Shown here piece after piece: positions 11,526 through 20,029 of a DNA stretch of 24,426 nucleotides. A program made the translations under genes and the position numbers. This stretch comes from Welwitschia mirabilis (lineage: Eukaryota > Gnetophyta > Gnetopsida > Welwitschiales). The notes below the pieces were generated by a model. It searched no databases and was not told the origin of the DNA. It saw only the letters and a program-made list of their open reading frames with translations. Within the stretch, counting starts at the first letter, position 1; each line of letters opens with the position of its first letter. The stretch spans positions 126,150,298 through 126,174,723 of the forward strand of contig JBOZIK010000001.1 of assembly GCA_051453625.1 (NCBI GenBank), written 5' to 3'.

Positions 11526-11660
11526 CCATCTAAAATTCAGTTGACCACTTTATAGTTAGTTTGTAATACTTTATGGTTTAGGTTCGATTGACTCCTTAGG
11601 AATTCAGTTGATCCCATTGATGATACTAAAATTATCAAATTTAGGTTTTGTTTATGATAA
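11526..11660 (-). repeat. Fragment with the same 15-bp motif as the copia LTR at 22.3-24.2 kb, reversed
   Basis: On the minus strand this stretch has GGGATCAACTGAATTCC, GAGTCAATCGAACC and GTGGTCAACTGAATTT, closely matching the motif GGGGTCAACYRGAYY repeated in U3 of the right-hand LTR. On the plus strand it reads GTTGACC and ATTGACTCC. It may be a decayed, inverted LTR fragment of the same or a related family. The match is short and rests on the motif rather than a long alignment. Confidence 0.35.
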
Positions 11661-12265
11661 GATGTTTTAGCTTCTGGCCCATAAGGATTAATATTTTTTA
11701 CAAAATACAACATGTTTTTCTAAACAAAAAATGTTAGTTTAACATCAAGTTGGCAAATATTAACTCAACAAAATATACTAGTATTCATTTGAACAAAGAT
11801 AGTTAAATTTACAAAGGAAGAAAAACTAGCCTTTCTTTTATATTCATGTTTGATTAACAAATTACTTATATAGTTCAATCCTCCATTAGATCATGTAGGC
11901 TTTATCTCCTATTCTTGATAACTCTTAAGACTTTAGAAAAAAGGGGCATTGATAGGAAGTACCTAATTGGATCTAAGTTATCATCTACTTTTACATATGC
12001 TCGTGGTTCCTTTACATCTATTATAGATCCTCATCCACTTCTCTAATACTCATGAAGTTAGAGAAATTTATATCTTTAGTAGCCTTAATGAAAGCTTTAG
12101 AGTAGAAACTAGATTTTTTGATTAAAGCTTTATTACAACTTAGTCTAAGTTGGAAAAACATATGGATGACATGTAAAATGGATTAGCCTAGATACATTGC
12201 ATCTTCTTTCAATAATAAAAATTGCAATACAATACTATTAGTTAATAATTATTTAGTGGTATAAG
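11660..12265. other. AT-rich stretch, weak coding-like runs only
   Basis: Between about 11,945 and 12,190 two plus-strand frames are open for 30-50 codons with stops at likely former Gln codons, including SSLNESFRVETRFFD and a run spelling KLEKHMDDM. These hint at a decayed Gag-like coiled coil but identify nothing. The rest shows no features. Confidence 0.3.
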
Positions 12266-12267
12266 AA

Positions 12268-12440
12268 AAGTATGCATACACACACACATACACGTGCATA
12301 GATATGCATGCATGCACATATACATGTGCATACACTCCCACATGTACATGCATGTATGCACACACGCATGCACATGCGCGTGTGCGAATACACACATATG
12401 TATGTATATTTGTGTGTATATATGTATATGTTTATGTATT
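12268..12440. repeat. Alternating purine-pyrimidine tract (CA/TG/CG-rich), possible Z-DNA
   Basis: For about 170 bp the sequence is almost entirely alternating purine and pyrimidine: (CA)n, TGCATGCATGCA, CACGTGC, GCATGCACATGCGCGTGTGCG, then (TG/TA)n with GTAT repeats. Such tracts can take the left-handed Z form, and the GCGCGTGTGC part near 12,376 is the strongest stretch. It is a compound microsatellite and should vary in length between individuals. Confidence 0.8.
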
Positions 12441-12582
12441 CTTACCTTTAATGTTAATGTGTAGAAATTAAGAAACTAACGCGTGCATACACACATATGT
12501 ATGTATATTTGTATGTATGTATGTATGTATATGTTTATGTATTCTTACCTTCAATGTTAATGTGTAGAAATTAAGAAACTAA
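12388..12582. repeat. 99-bp tandem duplication beside the microsatellite
   Basis: Copy 1 (12,388-12,480) and copy 2 (12,487-12,582) both begin ATACACACATATGTATGTAT, pass through a GTAT-repeat part of slightly different content, and end with the same single-copy tail (ATGTTTATGTATTCTTACC, then AATGTTAATGTGTAGAAATT). The offset is 99 bp. The tails are nearly identical, with a TTT/TTC difference, so the duplication is young compared with the transposon relics around it. The short CGCGTGC joint suggests slippage or unequal exchange within the CA/TG tract. Confidence 0.85.
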
Positions 12583-13330
12583 TTTTTAGAAAGAAAAGTA
12601 AGAATTTCTCTTTGTACTTAATTCACTTTAGAATTTTCATCTTAAAATTTCCCCTTCTTTCATTTCCTCTTCTTCTTAACTATGATGTAGATGATGAGAT
12701 GTTTGTAAATAAAGGTTCTTATATCTTATCTTTATAAAACATGGCTAGCCTTAATGGAGTATAATACTCCTTGTATGATACTCCTTCCTTTGTTATTTAA
12801 TTTTAATTTTTCAGTCTTGTTTAATGGCCCTTATTCATTTATAATTTACCTACCTTGCTAAAGTCTACTAAGGACTTAGTAGATACTATAATAAATATCA
12901 AAAACAAATTTTATGAAAGGTATTAATAGTGGAAATTTCAAGTATTTTATAAGGATATATGTATTTAAGGGATACAAGATAAGTTTAAATCACAAGTGGA
13001 CTCAAGAATGAAAGAAATTAGTCATGTAAAAAGTAATTATTATTTACCATTATCTAATAATGTAAACTGTGACAATGCAATAACAATAATGTTTTATATG
13101 GATTGCACTTAGCAATGCATTTATTTATAACTGTTATTATTGATCATTATCTAGTGATGACCTAGTGATCATGCATTCTCCTTAATATCAACACCACATA
13201 GTATCATCTAGTGATGATATCTAATAATATCTTGTTCTATGTTTTTTCAAAAGCATCACCACTTACCATCTCCCAAAGATGTAACTATTGATAATAATAA
13301 CTACATGACTAACTGACAAGTCTGGAATAT
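12583..13330. other. AT-rich stretch with small palindromes and CTAGTGATG repeats
   Basis: No gene is seen. Short perfect palindromes occur at 12,756-12,770 (GGAGTATAATACTCC) and 12,864-12,883 (9-bp arms around GA). Between 13,130 and 13,300, CTAGTGATG occurs at least twice, and GTTATTATTGAT near 13,130 is partly inverted as TTGATAATAATAAC near 13,290. This may be a decayed MITE, but the evidence is weak. Confidence 0.35.
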
Positions 13331-13415
13331 ATTTAAATATGCTACAAAATAGTTAATTAGATTTAATTAAATGCTTAAAAAAAGACTAAAATATTAATAA
13401 AGTACTAGAAAAATC
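13330..13415 (+). repeat. Direct repeat, right copy (partner at 11,341-11,425)
   Basis: The segment repeats the left copy in order (ATGCTACAAAA, AGTTAATTA, TTTAATTAAATG, ACTAAAATATTAATAAAGT, CTAGAAAAA) with scattered substitutions. Two copies in the same orientation about 2 kb apart could be ends of LTRs or two members of a dispersed repeat. The gap prevents a decision. Confidence 0.6.
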
Positions 13416-14055
13416 ATATAGCTTAAACTACCATAATTATGCACAGACTTAAGTCATTAGAATTTTTATAAGGGGATTTCTTTCTTTTTGCTTTTGACTC
13501 ATAATAAAGACTTTAGACTAGGACATGAATCTTATCAAGAATGACTATTTTTGGTAAAAAGGTATTTTGATAGAATTCTACTTGTAGACAATAGTTTATA
13601 AAATATGGAAAAAATGAAAGAACTAAAATAGAGTAAATGCATCCAGATCACCTACATCCATTATTTCTAACAAGTACATTATCTTAATATCAACTTTATC
13701 AATAATTAATATTAAAAGCAAGAAAATATAGCATGCAACTTTTTCAAATTACATACTTTAGCAATATAAGATTCTTTTTAGAATAATACAACTTGTATTG
13801 CTTAATAATAAAATACAATGATTAACTTTTCTTATGTTTTCATAATAGGAACTACAACTTTAAGAAGTCACTTTATAGCTTTTTCTCCTATGATCTCTTC
13901 ACTTGAATGTGCTTTTTAGATTTTCTTTACAACTCCAAAAAGATCCCCAAGTCTTTTGCTATGTAACTGTTTATAAATGTAGTGGTAAAAAGTTTGTTAT
14001 TCCTTTCTTTGTGCCACCTGTTTAGTTGTTGTAACCAATTATGTTTTTGTAGCAC
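13415..14055 (-). other. Possible LTR region read on the minus strand
   Basis: Read on the minus strand from about 14,056, a sequence beginning TGTGCTAC follows a purine-rich tract. It contains a TTTATAAA-type box near 13,970, then AT-rich sequence with no coding frame down to about 13.4 kb. This would fit a 3' LTR of a minus-strand element. No second copy of this sequence was found to the right, so the call is weak. Confidence 0.2.
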
Positions 14056-14056
14056 A

Positions 14057-14067
14057 ACTCCCCTTAA
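14057..14067 (-). other. Polypurine-tract-like site
   Basis: On the minus strand, TTAAGGGGAGT stands immediately before TGTGCTAC. A polypurine tract next to a TG is the usual mark of the junction between internal region and 3' LTR. It lies downstream, on the same strand, of the coding relic at 14.2-16.06 kb. Such a short tract can occur by chance. Confidence 0.22.
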
Positions 14068-14214
14068 CTAACTTGCATCATAAAGTTAGCTCATAATAAC
14101 TCATAATATATTATAATAATGCATTAACATTAGCTAACAAGTTATCATATTATTCATTATAAGCATATCATAAATGTACAATTATTTTTGAATTATGAGC
14201 TTCCCCACACTAAA

Positions 14215-16060
14215 ATAATTATTAGTTTCTTAATAATATAATTTACACTATTTTCTTTTATATTTGTTCTTTTTCTTTTTAACTACGTCTGATGCCAATT
14301 TAGCTTGTGATTTTTTTGATTCCTCCAACTGCTTCATTGCTTCAATTTCTTCTTTTAAAAGTTCTAGATCATTTAAATTTGTATTTTATTAATCTAATTA
14401 AGCTATCTTAGGTGGCTTATCTTTTGATTATTTACCTTTTTTAGTAGTTGAATTTCCTTAGGTCTTAAAATTTAAGTAGGAGGGGTTTTTTTTATTTTTC
14501 TCAATCCATAACAACTTCTAAATAAGATAGTTCTTATCCCTTCTCTTCCTTCCATCTTGGAGAAAATTTTTATAAAGGTTTTCATAAGCATTCTCATGCA
14601 CTCTAAAAGTTGATTTCTTTGGTTTTTTGGAGAGTTGATCCTACTCAGTAACTAAAAAAGAACAAATATCCTTTTTGAAATGCTCATAGACTTGGAGAAA
14701 CTTGTTTGATGCTTGCTTTTGTCCTATTTCTACTTTACTTTTGATAGTGTTTACCTTCTCTAGGACTTGGTTGAATACCTATATGATTCTCTTCCACCCT
14801 TTTCTATTTATGGTATGATTTCATTTATAAATCTTTCATAATCGTTAAAATAATCATATAGATTTTGGGGGTAGAAGTGCATGCTCTTTAGTACCCTTAA
14901 TTCTTCATTCCCCAATCCTATTCTCTTTTCTAATCAAATCTCTAAAGGTTTATTTTCATAGAGTAATATGCTGTTTTTTCCTTTAAGCCTCTTAATTAGG
15001 TTTGACTAGCTAGGAGAAACTAAATTTCTTTAATGGTATTCAAAATTTGATGTGTGAGAATCTCTGAATTTATTGGAGGAGTTTTTTGTAAAGAAGGATG
15101 TCCAACTCTTTTTAAGATTTAGGTTATTTTTCAAAGCTATTATTAGGCTCTGATCCAATGAATAATAATTAACAGGTATAGAAGAAGAAGAATTAGATTC
15201 TAGCTTTTCTTGAAGAAAAGTAATGTTTTTATCTTGCATTTTGATTTTATCCTGCTTGATCTATACTTTTTCTAAAGCCTTTATCTAATTTTTCTTAAAT
15301 TTATTATTTTATTTTGAATATTCATATATTTTTCATTCATCCCTCTTAAATTCATATAAATATTCTCTAAATATTCCTTCTTAAGAGGAGAGAATAGTTG
15401 TTATGCATGAAAGTAACAAACTCTTATAGCATCTCAATATACTTAGAATTATAATGCTTGCTGCGGGTCATACTTTTTAAAAGTTTTAATATAAAGTCTT
15501 CTTTAGTAATTGAAGGAAGTATTTTTTTATTTTTCATCCCTAATCTCTTGATCTAATTCTTTAATCCAAGCTTAAGCATTAGTTAGAGAGGATCTGTCTA
15601 ATTTGTGGAATTTAAAATGAGAGATTAATCTGTCCTCTAACTGCTAATTTTCCTTTTTTAATTGATTACATTATTTCTATCCAAAAGAAATTTTATCTTT
15701 AGAAAATTCATTTTCCATTTTTAAAAATTTAATTTTATTTTTTAAGCTGATGTTCTCTTCCCATAGTTGATTCTTCTTTAGCAAGAAGACAATTAATGAA
15801 TTTATGGTGGCACATAAAAAATCCACCTTATCTTGTTCTAGTGATTTCATGAAAGATCTTGGTTCCTTTTATAGCCCTAATTGTTGTAGAGTAAATGTAC
15901 CCACCTACTCGCTAGAAGGATCTATGGACTATTTCTAAATTTGTTTCACTAGTTGGCTTTATAAAGGTACCTTTGATGTACCTTGAATACTTAGGGTATC
16001 ATAACTGAAACTCTAAATAAAGAAGCAATTGAGAGTTTCAGATTATTTATTTTTCTTGGA
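14215..16060 (-). pseudogene. Decayed Lys-rich, coiled-coil-like protein-coding region, unidentified
   Basis: On the minus strand, coding-like runs follow one another from right to left over about 1.8 kb, joined by frame changes and with many TAA/TAG at likely Gln codons. They include SETNLEIVHRSF near 15,930, then LLKKNQLWEENISLKNKIKF near 15,770, then ITKEDFILKLLKSMTRSKHY near 15,500. Next is an ATG frame at 15,239-15,030 (MQDKNITFLQEKLESNSSSS). Further left are MHFYPQNLYDYFNDYERFIN near 14,870, YEHFKKDICSFL near 14,680 and LLKEEIEAMKQLEESKKSQA near 14,330. The long Lys/Glu/Gln-rich helical stretches suggest coiled coils, as in Gag-like or pararetrovirus structural polyproteins, but I recognise no family. 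No zinc knuckle, protease or reverse transcriptase was found next to it. A decayed host gene is not excluded. Confidence 0.4.
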
Positions 16061-17040
16061 AAGAATTATGAAACATTTCTATCTAAAATAATTATTCTGA
16101 TTAATAAGGGAAATCCCAGTCCTTCTTTTGTAATTTTTGTGGTGTTCCTAATTCTCAACACTGATTTGCATAAGTATTAAAAAATGCTGAACCCCATGTC
16201 AATGTTTTTGCTTAAAGGATTTCTAATAACATCTATTAACATACCCCTAGTATACTCATGTTCTTCTGTTTATTAATTATTGGGGCAAGATTAGAAGATA
16301 ATATTCTAAAAATAACAAATGCCTCAAAATCCTTTACCTTATCAATATCAAATCATTCATCTTCATTGGTGATGTGTTGGAAATGTTTCAAACATAGGGT
16401 ATGTCATCATTCTTATGTGTTTTTGAAAGTATTCTTCCATGGGTCGCTACCCTAAGAATCATTCTTATTTCATTTAATGAAACTTAAATTAGCACATTAT
16501 TAATAGACAAGTATAATATTAGGGATTTCTCTAAAAATGTCAAATTTCTATAGAAATAATAAAGTCTTTCGTTATTGTATTTTAATGAAAAAGTTAATCA
16601 ATTCCACAAGATGAGTTTGATTATCCGTTACTTAAATCTAGTGAAACTAAAATATTTAATAAGTTTTTTAAAATTTAAATTAAGAATTATTTTAGCTTTT
16701 GCAAAGACATTTTATGGTTTTCTTATAGGAATTTCTCATACAGAAAGTATTGTTAAATTTCAATTTCTCACCCAATATTATGTGAAGAAAATGAAATGTG
16801 ATTAAAGAACTAAATTCTTTTAATTATATAGAGAAACATTATTAGATAAATGAATTAATTAAAATTAATATTTTACCTATGAAATAAATAATATAAAAGT
16901 TTTCCATGATGTTCTTACAGGGACCAAAAGATGACAAAGAAAACTGTTTACTTAAAAAAACTAAGAATAAATAATTTACCTACTATACTGCTCTATTTAT
17001 AGAATTTTGTAACTCCTTGGCTTGAATTAAAGCCTGACTT
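16060..17040. other. AT-rich stretch, no recognised gene
   Basis: The minus strand at about 16,450-16,250 has a short coding-like run (HFQHITNEDE) that may extend the relic at 14.2-16.06 kb upstream. A plus-strand frame at 16,575-16,805, starting with TTG, is hydrophobic and Lys-rich and is not recognised. Otherwise nothing is seen. Confidence 0.35.
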
Positions 17041-18320
17041 ACCAAAGTCTCTAATGGAGGAGTGATTAAGTTTTTCAAAGGGGAGCATCAACAAAATTCA
17101 CTATAAAAGTTCATTTTTCTCTTTTATTTTATCAAGGCTTAAAGGGATCTTCAACTATCTAAAGGAGTCCTTCGATAAATAATTACATTCTTAAAGGAGG
17201 TTTTTAAGTAATAAAATTTTCTTGAAGGAGTCCTTTAAGTAGTCATTATTATTAACTTAAAGGGTTTCTTCAAACTGATAAAGCTATTTAGTAGAGTAGA
17301 AGTTGTGCAGATTCATGTATCCTAATTTGCTTAAAATTAGCACCATTAAAATTTTAATTAGATAGATATGATCATAGTTCTTCTAGATTGTAAAAATACA
17401 TTATATCTTACATTTTCTGTACATATTTTATGAATTACTGAATAAGAAATTCTCCATAAGAAGAGTCCTTATGAAAATATAACTTGTTTTCTACTACTGC
17501 TATTTTCCTTTTGCTTTATGGATGCTTTTCTCCTATTAGCAAAATTTAGTNNNNNNNNNNCCTATTAGAAAGGTTGTTTTTTCCATCCAATTCTTTATTA
17601 ATCTCATAAATTTTCTCTAATTCAAGTATTAATTAATTTTTTGAAGGAGGTCTTCGAGCAATGAAGATTACTTGAATGAGTCTTTTAAGTTTAAATTGAC
17701 TTTTTAAAAGAGCTTTTTAATAAAGACTAAGCTTAAAGAGGGTTTTTAATTAACCTAGACTTAATTGAAAGGGTGTTTTGAGGAGTTATTAATGAAATTA
17801 TTTTGAATAATCTAATATGATCATTAACATACCCCTTATCTCTTATTTATGAATGCCAAAATCAAAGGGAACATCTCTTTCTGAAGGGATCTTTGATTAC
17901 ATACTCAACACATGTCAAATTAAACTACCATATGAAAAGGATCTTTGAAGCTCTTAAAGCGGTCTCAGGAGTGGTAATAAATTAGGCGAAAGATGAAGCC
18001 ACTTTATTATTGAATTGATTTATGATACGCTCGAGGCAGAGCTCAAAGGAGGGGGTCTTTGAACAATGAAGGTTACTCAAAGGGGGTTTTTAAGCTCACA
18101 CTGAGAATAGGTAGGGAAAAGTAAAGAAGCTAAGATTAGAAGGGTTTTAAAGAAATCATTAAATGGGTTTAGACATCTATCAAAGGGGTATGTGATAGGA
18201 GATACATACCTTTTCAACACATCATCCAAAAATTAAATCTTTTTCTTTTGCAAAGATATGAAGGGGGTCTTTAAGTAATGAAGGTTACTTGGAGAGGATC
18301 CTTTAAATCTATGAAGTTGA
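17040..18320 (+). repeat. Cluster of a dispersed repeat with a unit of about 48 bp
   Basis: Four longer copies of the pattern GARGGRGGTCTTYRAG, YAATGAAGRTTACTTG, RAGGAGTCCTTTAAGT start near 17,192, 17,643, 18,047 and 18,260. Shorter pieces (AAGGGATCTTCAA, AAAGGAGTCCTTCGA, AAGGGATCTTTGA, AAAGGATCTTTGAAG) lie between them near 17,145-17,280 and 17,880-17,955. All are in the same orientation. Spacing is irregular (about 450, 405 and 215 bp), so this is not a simple satellite. It lies on the 3' side of the minus-strand gypsy pol. Repeat-rich 3' untranslated regions are known in Tat-lineage (Ogre-like) elements, so it may belong to that element. Confidence 0.6.
17551..17560. other. Assembly gap (10 N)
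   Basis: A run of 10 N. The words before it (TCCTATTAGCAAAATT) and after it (CCTATTAGAAAGG) are alike, so the gap may hide a small tandem repeat or be an overlap that was not merged. Confidence 0.98.
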
Positions 18321-18725
18321 CTGGGAATAGTTGTAATTATTATGGCATTTATAGTTTAGTTGAAAGAACTAGAGTTTGATCTAAGATTTTTTAAATCAAA
18401 AAAAATCTTCCAAATGGCTCAAAAATTAGCAAATTAGATGTGTCTGAGTCTTAGTCATATCTGAAATTATGAATGATTCTTTTTACTGATACTTTTCATG
18501 ATATAAGTATGCTAAAATGCCTTGAAATATTACTCTTGATGACATTTCCTAAATTGAATTAAGTTCCCTTGACACTTTAGATCAAAAATGGCTTTTAACT
18601 CTAGCAACTTACCCATGACTCTTGCTACTTCTCATGTAGTCAAAAAGTCCAAGCACTACCTTTTTAGGTTAGGATGCTCTTAAATAGAAATGAATATTAT
18701 GAGTGTATATGAGGCTCTCTCTTGA

Positions 18726-18961
18726 ATCTCTATCCAAAGAATTTACACTTCCAATGTTCCTTCTTATAGTAGTGCCTTAGATAGCATTCTTCAAGAGAAT
18801 GAAAAGAATCGATTTAGTGATGGAGAGATTCCACCTTGTTTTGGCCCTATGGTTCATTACCTATGTACTAAGTATTTGAGAATATGGGCTGTTGATCTGA
18901 GTTCTATCCTAACTGATGAATCCAATATGTATGATGCATTTTTAGGGAGGTTCATAGGTTA
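18726..18961 (+). pseudogene. 78-codon open stretch on the plus strand, unidentified
   Basis: The frame is open from just after a TGA to a TAA at 18,959-18,961, with no early ATG. It includes LDSILQENEKNRFSDGEIPP, CFGPMVHYLCTKYLRIWAVD and ESNMYDAFLGRF. The residue mix (Trp, Cys, Pro and Gly spread through it) and better-balanced codon use look like true coding sequence, unlike the flanks. No family is recognised. It is antisense to the gypsy pol to its right and lies on that element's 3' side. Some Tat-lineage elements carry an antisense ORF between pol and the 3' LTR; whether this is one is only a guess. Confidence 0.35.
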
Positions 18962-19024
18962 AATACATAAGATAGAATGATAGATATGACAGAATGAAGG
19001 TGAAAATCCAAAACTAATACCCTT

Positions 19025-19225
19025 TCTTTTAATGAGGATGACTTGAAGATTATGGATCCTAGGATGAGTCTACCTTCTAAAACTTTTAGAATGCTCACAG
19101 TGCTAAGATTAGAATTCTTACTAACTCCTTGCTTTAATTACATTTGCTTCTTCACATAAAACATTCTAGTCAGAGGAGATCTAGGAGGAAGAACAACTAT
19201 AAAGTATGGTTTTTCTAATTTATGA
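19025..19225 (+). pseudogene. Second coding-like stretch on the plus strand, unidentified
   Basis: About 65 bp after the previous open stretch, another plus-strand frame reads SFNEDDLKIMDPRMSLPSKT, FRMLTVLRLEF, then CFNYICFFT, a stop, and NILVRGDLGGRTTIKYGFS before ending near 19,220. With the preceding segment it could form one decayed protein interrupted by a frame change and a few stops. It is not recognised. Confidence 0.3.
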
Positions 19226-19645
19226 GATCAAGTTTAGTTGACTCCATTTCTTTAGTTGCTATTTAATGCTTTACCTATTTTTTTAGAATAAACATATTTT
19301 TTAGTTAATAATATCTTTATTTGAAAAATAAGACATAAGAACTATTATTATCTACATTATGAAATAAAGGTTTTGTTTTTTTCTTTATTTTATATATTAT
19401 AAGTTTGGCTACTTTTATTCCAGTACTCATTTTTATTCTACCAAATTATAAAAATTACTTAATGCCAAGTTCTTTTATCTTTACAAATAATTATTACTTC
19501 AAGATAAATAGAAGAAAGATATATTTATGCAAATATTCTAAATGTTAAAACAAAATAATGGTATCTTATGCAACATTTATTTTTCCTTTTGGGGCTCACT
19601 TGGTTTGAAGAAGATATTGGAAATTAATAACTTCTCAGATGACTC

Positions 19646-19876
19646 TTGAAGAGCGATTGTCTTCTTTATAATTTTAAATCAAAGAGCCTTTATTTTAAGA
19701 AAGATTTTTGCAATGAGGAGAGTGCAACCACTACCATAGGAATAAGGATTCACAGAGTTGTAAATCTAAATCATGGCCAACTACTCCCTTGGTGGAGTTC
19801 TCATAGCAACCTTATTATACTGCCAAAGGCCCCTCTTGGGAATATTTTCTCTAGTGTACTTATGGTAGAACATTAA
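19646..19876 (+). other. 76-codon open frame, unidentified
   Basis: A frame starting with TTG (no ATG) is open to 19,876 and includes ESATTTIGIRIHRVVNLNHG and LPWWSSHSNLIILPKAPLG. The composition is better balanced than its flanks, and the opposite strand also has fairly open frames, so strand and reality are uncertain. It stands between the plus-strand coding relics and the gypsy pol. It is not recognised. Confidence 0.2.
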
Positions 19877-19914
19877 TCTTTCTTATTGTTTTTTTCATAA
19901 TAACATAGCCTTTA

Positions 19915-19976
19915 ACTACTACTATTATTATTATTATTATTATTATTATAATTATTTTTATTTTTATTTTTCTATA
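19915..19976. repeat. Trinucleotide (ACT/ATT)n and (TTTTA)n microsatellite
   Basis: Four ACT-type units lead into about ten ATT units, followed by TTTTTA-type units to about 19,976. This is a simple slippage repeat just beyond the end of the gypsy pol remnant. It has no coding potential. Confidence 0.9.
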
Positions 19977-20029
19977 TATTAGAATACTATAGGACTATAG
20001 AGGAAAATATATGGGTATAATTCTTTCCA

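Noticed and set aside
11570-11620. GGTTCGATT as a tRNA T-arm / B-box
   Set aside because: No A-box, no acceptor stem pairing and no cloverleaf could be formed around it.
16258-16455. 65-codon plus-strand ORF
   Set aside because: Minus strand in the same place has coding-like pieces (HFQHITNEDE); the plus frame is probably its shadow.
17040-18320. CRISPR array or simple satellite
   Set aside because: Repeat spacing is irregular, units are imperfect and the genome is a plant nuclear one; a dispersed repeat within a transposon region fits better.
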